A DNA stretch of 64,000 nucleotides from Stereocaulon alpinum (Eukaryota; Ascomycota; Lecanoromycetes; Lecanorales; Stereocaulaceae). Positions 55,653-64,000 of the stretch are shown piece by piece. The DNA lies in contig JAEUBA010000063.1 in the NCBI GenBank assembly GCA_018257865.1, positions 62,001 through 126,000 of the forward strand. Reading direction: 5' to 3'. Every line of letters starts with the position of its first letter. Within the stretch, counting starts at the first letter, position 1. The notes under the pieces are model-generated. The model searched no databases and was not told the DNA's origin. It was given only the letters and a program-made list of their open reading frames with translations. The position numbers were made by a program, and so were the translations under genes.

Positions 55653-58166
55653 ATGGCCAATGCATCAGCCACTCCCATTGTTGTCCCGCCTAGCGAAGCA
55701 TGGTGAGTGATGTTGGATTCAGGATTGCATAGCCACCCCAAGCCATACGATTAACGTTCCATTCTCAAACGCAGGGACGGTAACGATGGCCCCTGGTCTA
55801 CCTTCAACATACACGTCGGAACACCTCCACAACCTGCTCGCGTGCTGATCTCAACAGCTTTGGGGGAGTCGTGGGTAATATCAGCGAACAAGACGCAGGG
55901 AGGATGTCTCAAAGCGGACCCGTCCACATGTGCACAATCGCGAGGGGCACTATTCAATTTGAACGCTTCGACTACATGGCAAGATCAGGGCATATATGCA
56001 GTAGGGCTAGAAACAAACCTGCCAGACTATGTAGGGAACTACGACAATGGTGACTACGGGTTGGATACCTTAGGTCTGGGGTTGCCAGGAAGCGGTCCAA
56101 GTCTGAATAACATGGTAGTGGCTGCTCTAGCCACCAAGGACTTTTACCTGGGATACCTCGGAGTCACCACGCACCCCACCAACTTTACTGAATTCAATGA
56201 TCCGCATCCAACGTTTCTGTCTACGCTGAAATCGAGCGGCAAGATTCCTAGCCTATCGTATGGATACTCAGCTGGCGCGCAGTACCGTGAGACAGATGTG
56301 CAATAACCAATGTCCCAGAGCTAACTGACAACTCATAGGTCTCAAGAAAGCGTTGGGGACATTGACCTTAGGGGGTTATGATGCATCAAAATTCATCCCC
56401 AACAACATCGACTTCGTGTTCGCGGCTGATATATCACGAGATCTGGTGGTTGGCTTGCAAGGCATCACTTTTAGTGACTCAAAGGTACAAAACGAGCCGT
56501 TGCTTAATAAAGGTGTCCTCACTTTCATCGACGCCACCATTCCACATCTCTGGCTGCCCGAAGATTCTTGTGCACTTTTCGAAAAGGCCTTTGGTCTTAC
56601 ATACAACAGCACGATCGACAGATATCTCGTGAATAATACCCTTCATACTCAGTTGCAATCTCAGAACGCCAGTGTTTCTTTCGTACTTGGCAACCAAGTC
56701 AATGGAGGGGCTACCGTTACCATTACCTTGCCATATCAAGCCTTTGATCTGCAGGTTGGTCCGCCAATCGTTGATACAACACAAAATTACTTCCCGCTCC
56801 GTCGAGCAGCTAATAGCACCCAATATACCTTGGGTAGAACGTTTCTTCAAGAATCGTGAGGGTCCGAATCCTCATCCTGAAGAACTCACACGCTAACATC
56901 ATTAGGTACCTCATTGTAAATTACGAAAGATCTAATTTCTCAGTTTCTCAGGTTATATGGGACGAGAGCGCCGCAACACGCATCCTGAGCATTGACGCAA
57001 CCAACGCTAGTAATGCAACCCCACCAAACGTAAGCAAAGTTCAACATACGACGTCTAATTCTATCTCCACTGGTACGATCATTGGTATCGCCGTTGCCGT
57101 CGTCGCTCTCATTATCGTCGCTGCTAGTGGAGCCTTTAGCCTCATACGGAGACGGCGGAGGAAGACAGAGAAGGGAAAACGGGGAAATATCGACGAAGTT
57201 GAACCGTTTCAGAAACCCGAAATGGACGCCACATCCAAAATTCCCCCTAGAGAACTCTATGCCGAAGGCAAGGCAGGAGAAGTGGATAGCTCGTCGAAGA
57301 TTGAAATGCAAGGTAGCAATGTTGACATATCGGCCTGTAACAGCAACGCGGCAGAGATGGAAGGGACTAGAGCAGGAGTAGAGATGGAGGGTACAAGAGG
57401 AGCAGCTGAAATGCAAGGCAGTCGACAAGAAGTCGAGATGGAGGGGAGCACTCTCGCCGGCCCCGTGGAGTTATACGCAGGACCTTATGGCCTCCGCGAA
57501 CCATCCTTGCCAGGAACAGCCGCCACAAAAGGCAGTGACCTGCCGTCACCCTCCGGTGGCAGCAGAAGCAACCAAGGAAGCGGCATAACGTCATGGACTC
57601 GCCGGAATCAACCTACACTCAGCGTACCTCAATCCGAAAGCAGTGAAATCTCCCCAGACAGCGCTGAACCCGCTCGAAGAAGTGGCGGCACTGGCATGTG
57701 GAAGGGGCGTCGCCCGAGCGACACTGCAAGCACCCAGGACGTATCGTCGCCCACGAGCGAGAGCAGCAGAGGTCACCGGAAAAACAGGGGAGATCTACTG
57801 GACCAGCGACTAGCCCGCGCAGCACGAAGTCGTGCTCAACCCGACATCTCATCTCCAAGCGACAGCAGCCGCGAACGACCTCGACGACCGATGGATAGCA
57901 CTCACAGTCGCAATACGGGACTCTCATTACCAAGCGACGGTAGCAGAGAACACCTCAACAGCGGTGCCGATATGTGGAATCGTCGATTTGGTAACTCACC
58001 TAGGAGTCTGACGCCGAACGATGCTTCCTCATCTAGTGATAGGGGCAGGTTGGGAAGAGAAAGGCTGGGGAGTGCGGCGAGCGGTGGATCTGGAGGGGTC
58101 AGTACTCCGAGTCAGTACCATACACCAAGTCGAGGATCGCCTCAGCCGCCTGGGAATTTTTTCTGA
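55653..58166 (+). CDS. Membrane-anchored aspartyl-protease-like protein lacking the first catalytic Asp (779 aa, 5' end uncertain)
   Basis: Four exons join in phase: 55653-55702, 55775-56286, 56339-56855 and 56906-58166. The ectodomain has the pepsin order: WDGNDGPWSTFNIHVGTPPQ, first active-site loop VLISTALGESWVIS, a flap region, LGTLTLGGYD, second loop TFIDATIPHLWLP (Asp252) and YTLGRTFLQESYLIVNYE. In the first loop STAL (43-46) replaces DTGS, so the catalytic Asp is absent and proteolysis is unlikely. Residues 416-440 form a membrane helix followed by RRRRRK, then a 340-residue Ser-rich cytoplasmic tail with 9-residue EMEGTRxxx repeats and SPSDSSRER-type repeats. This architecture suggests a surface sensor or wall protein. 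A signal peptide is not visible after the chosen ATG and probably lies in an unresolved upstream exon. Confidence 0.82.
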
Positions 58167-58646
58167 TATTCGGGCCATGGATGGCATCTGGATGGATGAT
58201 TTGAGATTTACTTTCTTGTTTGGATATTATGTAAGAGGATATTTACGATTCACGAAGTTTTGGCATAGCGTGGCGCGTAGTGCATGGACACAATAATATT
58301 TCATGGCATTGGATTAGAGCTCACCAATCTTGTTGACTTAGCTGAAGATGTATTGTACTAGCCTTTCAATTCTGCCACTGTTCACATGTTTCATTACTGT
58401 AGTCTGGAAAGTGGCTGCAGCCTCATTGAGTCGGACATTGGGCGAGATATCACACTTCATGCTCCACTATAAGATCTACAGTATGGTAATATACAGCTCA
58501 AACTACCCAAAGATAGCATTCTTTCATGCTTTCCATATCTCATGATCGTACAGATGCAAGCCTTATCTAGTCAAGCCCATAAGCCAAAGTAGAACCCTAC
58601 GTCTCGCTAATAACGCTCAAGGGCACACCCTCCACACCATACTCAA
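58167..58646. other. Convergent 3' region between two genes
   Basis: The plus-strand aspartyl-protease-like gene and the minus-strand PHD gene converge here. The sequence is AT-rich 3' flank with no frame of interest. Confidence 0.45.
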
Positions 58647-60251
58647 TCATGCCCCAACCCCAATAGGAACCGTCCCAGCCTCATGCGAGCTATCCCCATT
58701 CAACCAAGGCATGCCCCTCGGGCCCTCCCAGCCATGAAATCCCTTCCACAAATGACTATACGTCACAATATCCTCATCAATCAGCAAGCTCAAATCCTCG
58801 TCCTCAGGCGGCAGCACAATACCATTCCCAGGTTTCGGATAAGGTAGCGGTTCCGGCTCAATGTAAACCTCGTAATACTCTTCGTCCTCCAGCGGCGGCG
58901 GATGACCAGGTCGTATAGGCTGTGGTTCCACGATGATGGGCACAGGAGCCAAGGGGGCGGGTCTGAAGATGGGTAGATCTTCGTGCAATGTGCTGGCGTG
59001 TAAGAGCAAGCTGACGAGTTCGTTCTTCTCAAGGCTTTTGAGATATGTCCGTTTCTCGGGCAATGTCATTTTCTCAGCGCGTACTTTGTTGGCTATGTGT
59101 GCTTTCTCTTCACGTATCACGCCGCAGTCGGAACATATCCACTCCTTCTCTTCGAATTGGATTACGGTGGGCGTTATGGGCCGGTCATGGCAGAATTGAT
59201 GCCAGGGCGTGTTGCACCCGTCGCAGAAGACTATTTGGTTGGAATTGGGAGAGTGTCCCCGGCCGCAGTTGATGCAGACGGCTGCTTCGCCGGGTTTTCG
59301 GCGCTTCTTGGGTTTTTGTGTTGCTATTGTTGGTGGTGCGGAGGTTGGGGTGTTTTGGTTGGATTTTCGGCCGGAGGTGGATTGTTCGAGGATAACGGGA
59401 GAGTATGTTTGGGTAGGAGATATCCGCCGGCCTGAACTTGTGATTGCTAAAGGTATGAATTCTTCTGAGGCGTCGGTATCATCTTCGTCCTCCTCATCGT
59501 CGGAGCCCCGCTTTCTCTTCTTTTTAGCCATGTGTCCGAGTATGCCTGCCGCGCTAGATCCAGCTCTACTACCTCTGGGTCTTCCACCTCGATTGACTGT
59601 CTTGCTGCCACGAGGTCGACCTCCTTTGTTTTTCTCCTTTGGTGTAGAATTCGTAGGATCGACAACGGCAGGTCTAGTAATGCCCCCACGAGATGAGACG
59701 CCAGCCCGGCTACCTCTTGGTCTGCCGCCTTTATTCTTGCCTCTTGTAGGAGTATTATCAACCTTGACACCAGCTGCAGCGGCCATTTCGACAGTAACGC
59801 TATCATCGCCTTCTATCTTAACCTTAGGTCTTCTGCCTCCTCTGCCTCTTCTCCCTCCAGTCTTGACTCCTCCTCTCTTCACCTTTAGTATAGGCGTGGG
59901 GGTAGGCGCAGCATCCAGATCGTGACTCGTGACCATTCGGCTGAGCACAGCATCCCTTGCTGCTTCCCACTCCGGAGTATCTTGGATGAGTGAAGCGGCC
60001 TTGTTGCGCGCATGGTTTTGGTTTTCAGGGTCGGTGGGGTGAGAGTGTAAAGATTCATAACTACCGGCTACGGTATGTGCCAATTGGGCCCCTAGCTGTG
60101 CAGACATCTCGAAGCCAATGGCGCGGGGAGCGGAACGGTCATCGACATCACTGGTGGGGGAAGGATGGCCAGTATCTGGGTTGGAGAGACTGTGTGGCCG
60201 TCTAGATTTGGGAGACATGTTCCAATCTGATTCTTCTGTTGTGGAGCTCAT
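58647..60251 (-). CDS. PHD-finger protein with AT-hook motifs (534 aa)
   Basis: A single-exon gene. A PHD finger occupies residues 326-376 with all eight zinc ligands: Cys326, Cys329, Cys343, Cys346, His351, Cys354, Cys373 and Cys376 (CINC, FCDGC, WHQFC, WICSDC). Three AT-hook-type cores, GGRPRGS, lie near residues 175, 209 and 221, within a Gly/Arg/Lys-rich segment, and a basic-acidic KKKRKRGSDDEEDEDD stretch follows. The C-terminal third is Pro-rich and acidic, ending with WKGFHGWEGPRGMPWLNGD. PHD plus AT-hooks indicates a nuclear histone-tail reader that also contacts AT-rich DNA, probably within a chromatin-modifying complex. The complex is not identifiable from sequence alone. The start at 60,251 is the first ATG of the frame. 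Confidence 0.9.
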   Translation of the reverse strand: MSSTTEESDWNMSPKSRRPHSLSNPDTGHPSPTSDVDDRSAPRAIGFEMSAQLGAQLAHTVAGSYESLHSHPTDPENQNHARNKAASLIQDTPEWEAARDAVLSRMVTSHDLDAAPTPTPILKVKRGGVKTGGRRGRGGRRPKVKIEGDDSVTVEMAAAAGVKVDNTPTRGKNKGGRPRGSRAGVSSRGGITRPAVVDPTNSTPKEKNKGGRPRGSKTVNRGGRPRGSRAGSSAAGILGHMAKKKRKRGSDDEEDEDDTDASEEFIPLAITSSGRRISPTQTYSPVILEQSTSGRKSNQNTPTSAPPTIATQKPKKRRKPGEAAVCINCGRGHSPNSNQIVFCDGCNTPWHQFCHDRPITPTVIQFEEKEWICSDCGVIREEKAHIANKVRAEKMTLPEKRTYLKSLEKNELVSLLLHASTLHEDLPIFRPAPLAPVPIIVEPQPIRPGHPPPLEDEEYYEVYIEPEPLPYPKPGNGIVLPPEDEDLSLLIDEDIVTYSHLWKGFHGWEGPRGMPWLNGDSSHEAGTVPIGVGA

Positions 60252-62156
60252 TTTTACAGCTGTTGTTGCTCCTCGTTACTTGCGAAAGGAAAAGCTGTCT
60301 GCGGCACTGAACTGGTGGAGAGAGTCCTAGGTCTTGGCATCTGATACGGGATTTGCCGCCACCAATTCTGTGGACAACCTTGCATTAGGCTAAGGTATGT
60401 GTCCATTATATTAATCTACCTCAGGGGTAAATCCCCAGAGACACACTAAACATACTGCTGATAGGCTATCCGCAGTCAAATGCAGCTGTCCTTTCGAGAC
60501 GAGATCATCTCGTTGACAGCAAGTTCGTAGGCTCATCATTCTTGAACAGGATATTGGTATTGTCTGCACCTGAGACTGCCAAATGTTATGTGACATTGTC
60601 TGGTACGGATGCTACTATCGAAGGGTCCGTCACCTTCGATTCTCTGCTCCTTAAAGATCATGTAATCTCTGCTCACAAGCGGATCACAATTGGCGTTCCC
60701 TGTTACTCATTGAGGGATTGAGCGACTATTCAGAACTCAAGATAGCAAGCGAATCTCGGCTTCCACACTGAATCTTCATTCCGTTCGAGGACTGTACATG
60801 CTGCTTCAGTTCCAGCATACCTACAATACCCCCGCTGCTGGCTATTGTCAGATTTCCGCCACAGTTGGCCAATCCGGTGCTCGACCTCTCGGTAAGTCGT
60901 CACCTACGCTGCTCAACATGGTTCTTTGTCGGGACTTACCCTACTCTACGACAGCTACGATGAAGCCACTTGGCACATGATTAACGAACACAACGGCCGG
61001 TCTCATGCTCGACATTATTGCCATAGAAAGCAAGTGGCACTAGGAGAATTTCGAACGACCCGGTGGCACTCGTTCACCTTATATATCAGCTGACAACATG
61101 CTCAAAAGACTTCATCTACAATCAAAAACTTTGGATCTGGCATGTAGCGAGACAATCAACATTTCCGCGCTCCTTCGAACAATTGGCTAGGGTCATATTC
61201 AGCAATCCCGTCTAGAACGATCATTCAGCACTAGAGTGTAGCAAAAGGGTCACTCGTTACCCAACAATCTTACGAAGTAGCGGATATCACCATCAAAGGT
61301 ACCCTCTTCCGACCAATACGACGTGCGACCAGAATCACGACATTCGATGTCGCTAATCAAGACATCGCGCAAGATTTCTAGAGATGAGGAGCGCCATGTC
61401 ATTCTTAGACGTGCCACGTGATCACCAGAAGAGGTCAATTGCAGCTGGCGCGCCTAACAAACTCCGCCAATTGTTGACATTTTCCTTACCAAGACCGTAC
61501 TCTAGGTGATGGCTTTGTACGATTCTAGGCGCAAGCTACGGAACGATAGTCGGCTTTTCGAAGCTTGTCATGATGATTTTGAAGCAATTTTACTGGAATG
61601 TACGGCTCACGGAGACGCGAGCAGCTCAAAGAGTAGTCTTCGGGACACTGAGCAGTCTCGTGTGAGAAGCTTCGCCTTTCAGGATGAAAGTAAGAGTCGA
61701 TCAGGCACTCAGCATATGGACTGTTCGCTCTGATGATGCCAAGTTTTGAGTAATTTGTCCCTGGCAATGTGCTATTACATGATCAATATCCCTCTCGTTT
61801 CGATACATTGACGTTCATCAACACGGCCACGTTCGGCAAATACCGTGTTACAACTTACGCAGCGGATTTCTGAAGCAGTCGGTGGAGTGTGAATCGGAGG
61901 TATCTCCGTTCCTAGTAGAATGGGTATGGTTCTGCTAGCGCGCAAATCTTCAAAGGTACATTCCACGATTCACCCCTCACAACGAAAACGGGCACCATGT
62001 GGCGCTGCTTCAGTTGTTTTCAACGAATCCGGGCTCGGCCAACCTTACATGGTTCTCCTTCTGTTTGGACTTCGTTTTGCCTATGTAGCGCTCCTTCTTA
62101 CTCTCTTTTACGACGAAGTTGCGTTGAACAAAGCCCTCGAGGGCGAAATTGTGACC
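60252..62156. promoter_or_regulatory. Long divergent intergenic region
   Basis: About 1.9 kb between the PHD gene and the collagen-like gene. Only short frames without domains are present. The frame of the next gene is open back to 61,920, so a further upstream start or exon is possible. No promoter motif could be assigned. Confidence 0.4.
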
Positions 62157-64000
62157 ATGTTGTATTCCTTGTGCTCCCTACACCTTTGGTGCCTTTCAAT
62201 GATCTCTTTCACATGTGCCAAGAGCCTTTTCATTGCACAAGATGGCTGCCCAGACATCCCAGGGCAACCAAGAGTGGTCACTTCAGTGCTAGTCGTGAAG
62301 CACACTATCCGTATTATTACAAACATACCCATAGACACTACACTTCGCATAAATACTGATCTCTCCATCACCGTGAATAATGCGCCTACCGAACTTGATG
62401 TTATTACAACGTACTACTCGAGGAGTACAGCTTCTCAGACCTACGCCGGGTACGCTACTTCCTCTCTCGCACACTGGATCTTGTCTAACCTTTCCCACAG
62501 CCAGATCCCTCTTGGAATGACTAGGTATACCAAGGGCAACTTCTTACTAGTCGTTGTCTCCAACAAACTGTCACCTAAGCGCCGCCGACAAGCCGGATCC
62601 TACATCAGCTACAATGGCAGAACGACTTCGTCTTGTGCTCAAGCGAGCACGCTTAGCCTTAACAACGGACAACTCTTTGTTACATTTGCGAACGGCACTG
62701 TGGCGCAATATTCAGCTAACGCAGGCGATCCGTACGATGTCTTGATGCCAAGCACTACTCCTGGAGCCTACACGACAACGTTCTCGCTCAGCAATACTGG
62801 AACCCTTCTATGGACTAACCCCAATTTTTACAATGGAGGTGCTTTATTCTGCGTGCTTCCCTCAGGCGTTCTCCTTGCCGTCTTTCAACAAGGGTCACAG
62901 CCGACAAGTTGCGTTTTCATCGATCTCACGATTACAGAATGTCTGTTCTATCTTTGTCTGTGTGTGAATTGACCTTTGAGCTGACTGCGTAATAGTAACG
63001 GCATGTCCAGCTCCTGGATCGTTGTCAAGCGGGCAAACTGCGCCAACGATCTTGCTCGGAAATGGAGGACTGCAAGGTTGATGATTGAAAATATATTCCG
63101 TGGAACAGAGACTGACAGCGAGCAGGCCCTACAGGCCCAACTGGTCCCTCGGGCTTGTCTGGTCCTACCGGCCCACAAGGGTTAGTGGGCGCTACAGGCC
63201 CATCAGGCCCTCAAGGCTTGGTTGGTGCTACTGGCCCTTCTGGCCCACAGGGTATCGCAGGAGTAATTGGAGCAGTGGGGCCTTCAGGACCCTCTGGCCC
63301 ACAAGGCCTAGTAGGCGCGACTGGTCCATCTGGCCCCCAAGGACTGGTCGGCATGACAGGGGCAGTCGGGCCTTCAGGCGCTGTGGGACCTCAAGGATTG
63401 GTCGGCGCTACAGGCCCATCTGGCGCCCAAGGAGTCCCAGGCGCAACAGGAGCGGTAGGACCTTCGGGGCCTCAAGGCTTGACAGGCGCAACTGGTCCTC
63501 CTGGCCCACAGGGATTAGCTGGCGCTACAGGTCCTAGTGGTCCACAAGGACTAGTGGGCGCGACTGGACCTTCTGGCCCCCAGGGTTTGGTCGGAGCAAC
63601 AGGGCCGTCTGGCCCTCAAGGATTAGTGGGAGCAACTGGGCCTTCTGGCGTACAGGGACTAGTTGGCGCCACTGGTCCTACTGGTCAACCAGGACCGGTG
63701 GGGGCAACTGGACCTTCCGGACCACAGGGTTTGGTAGGAGCAACGGGTCCTTCTGGTCTGCAAGGGCTACTTGGGCCCTCCGGACCCTCTGGACCTCAAG
63801 GACTACTGGGAGCGACTGGGCCTGCCGGCCCTCAAGGATTGGTAGGAGCAACTGGGCCTTCTGGACCACAGGGATTGGAAGGACCAACGGGTCCCTCGGG
63901 ACTTAGAGGGCCGACGGGCGTTACTGGCCTGACAGGCCCTACAGGAGCAACAGGACCTCAAGGCTTCGCCTACAGCTTCGTGAGCTGCTTCTACCAAACG
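62157..64000 (+). CDS. DUF7908-like surface protein with collagen-like Gly-X-Y domain (partial at the right edge)
   Basis: Exons 62157-62940, 62996-63076 and 63126 to beyond 64,000 join in phase (580 residues within the window). The chosen ATG opens a hydrophobic segment, MLYSLCSLHLWCLSMISFTC; earlier in-frame ATGs at 62,049 and 61,920 are alternatives. A beta-rich domain follows, with RRRQAGSYISYNGRTTSSC, LNNGQLFVTFANGT, LSNTGTLLWTNPNFYNGG and LFCVLPSGVLLAVFQQGSQP. It fits the fungal DUF7908 pattern of secreted proteins, ending with ACPAPGS. The third exon encodes 94 consecutive Gly-X-Y triplets built mainly on the 12-residue unit GPSGPQGLVGAT, then YSFVSCFYQT at the edge. A triple-helical, secreted or wall-associated role is inferred. 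The first donor, GTCTGT, is weak. Confidence 0.78.
63126..63970 (+). repeat. Collagen-like 36-bp coding minisatellite
   Basis: The exon is a tandem array of a 36-base unit encoding GPSGPQGLVGAT and variants, keeping Gly at every third codon for 94 triplets. Synonymous positions vary widely (GGC/GGT/GGA/GGG for Gly, CCA/CCT/CCC for Pro), so the protein repeat is maintained while the DNA repeat is not homogeneous. Confidence 0.95.

Noticed and set aside
59209..59925. A 238-codon plus-strand frame
   Set aside because: It is antisense to the Gly/Arg-rich AT-hook region of the PHD gene. The product is Leu/Pro-rich and is explained by base composition.
63085..63537. A 150-codon plus-strand frame rich in Arg/Trp/Ser and minus-strand frames at 63,678-63,997
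   Set aside because: They are off-frame readings of the Gly-X-Y minisatellite.
1..64000. tRNA, rRNA and CRISPR signals
   Set aside because: I scanned for paired A-box and GGTTCGA-type B-box words, for conserved rRNA words and for regularly spaced direct repeats. Isolated GTTCGA words occur (for example near 4,424 and 26,883) without a partner or cloverleaf. The only regular array is the coding collagen repeat.

Overview
The window looks like nuclear DNA of a filamentous ascomycete (Pezizomycotina, probably Dothideomycetes). Genes are split by short GT-AG introns (about 45-75 bp). The gene set is typically fungal: SEC11, an Ubc-type E2, an S6K-like AGC kinase, a PARP-type zinc-finger protein, an NFX1-type helicase, an expansin-like secreted protein and a DUF7908/collagen-like surface protein. 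There is also a TA-flanked transposon whose C-to-T-type damage resembles repeat-induced point mutation (RIP). All exon models were built by hand from reading frame, splice consensus and phase; no database search was possible.

Layout. (1) 1-14.9 kb is a gene-poor accessory tract. It holds broken coding relics (a coiled-coil pseudogene with glutamine-to-stop changes, a SNF2-like relic, a PB1-like fragment), diverged dispersed repeats and a degenerate minisatellite. (2) 14.9-34 kb is gene-rich: an acidic nuclear protein, an expansin/Asp f 7-like secreted protein, an S6K/Psk1-like kinase, a large probable mitochondrial protein, a zf-PARP protein, and a seven-exon NFX1 zinc-finger superfamily 1 helicase with an N-terminal CCCH finger. 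(3) 34.6-40 kb holds a small CHZ-motif protein, a 42-bp perfect tandem duplication, a broken F-box gene and a 2,089-bp RIP-degraded Tc1/mariner-like element with perfect 24-bp inverted repeats. (4) 40.5-60.3 kb is again gene-rich: a proline-rich membrane protein, a BTB protein, a PWWP/BTB-like nuclear protein, a FAR-17a/AIG1-like membrane protein, SEC11, a protein with two F-box-like helices, an E2, a membrane-anchored aspartyl-protease-like protein lacking its first catalytic Asp, and a PHD/AT-hook protein. (5) 62.1 kb to the edge carries a surface protein with a DUF7908-like domain and 94 uninterrupted Gly-X-Y triplets; it runs off the window.

The genes do not form one pathway or an obvious biosynthetic cluster. 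Chromatin and RNA functions recur (zf-PARP, NFX1 helicase, CHZ-like, PWWP/BTB, PHD/AT-hook), as do secretion and surface functions (expansin-like, SEC11, aspartyl-protease-like, collagen-like). The strongest unusual items are the collagen-like gene, the pseudoprotease receptor-like protein, the RIP-mutated element and the coiled-coil relic. No tRNA, rRNA or CRISPR array was seen.
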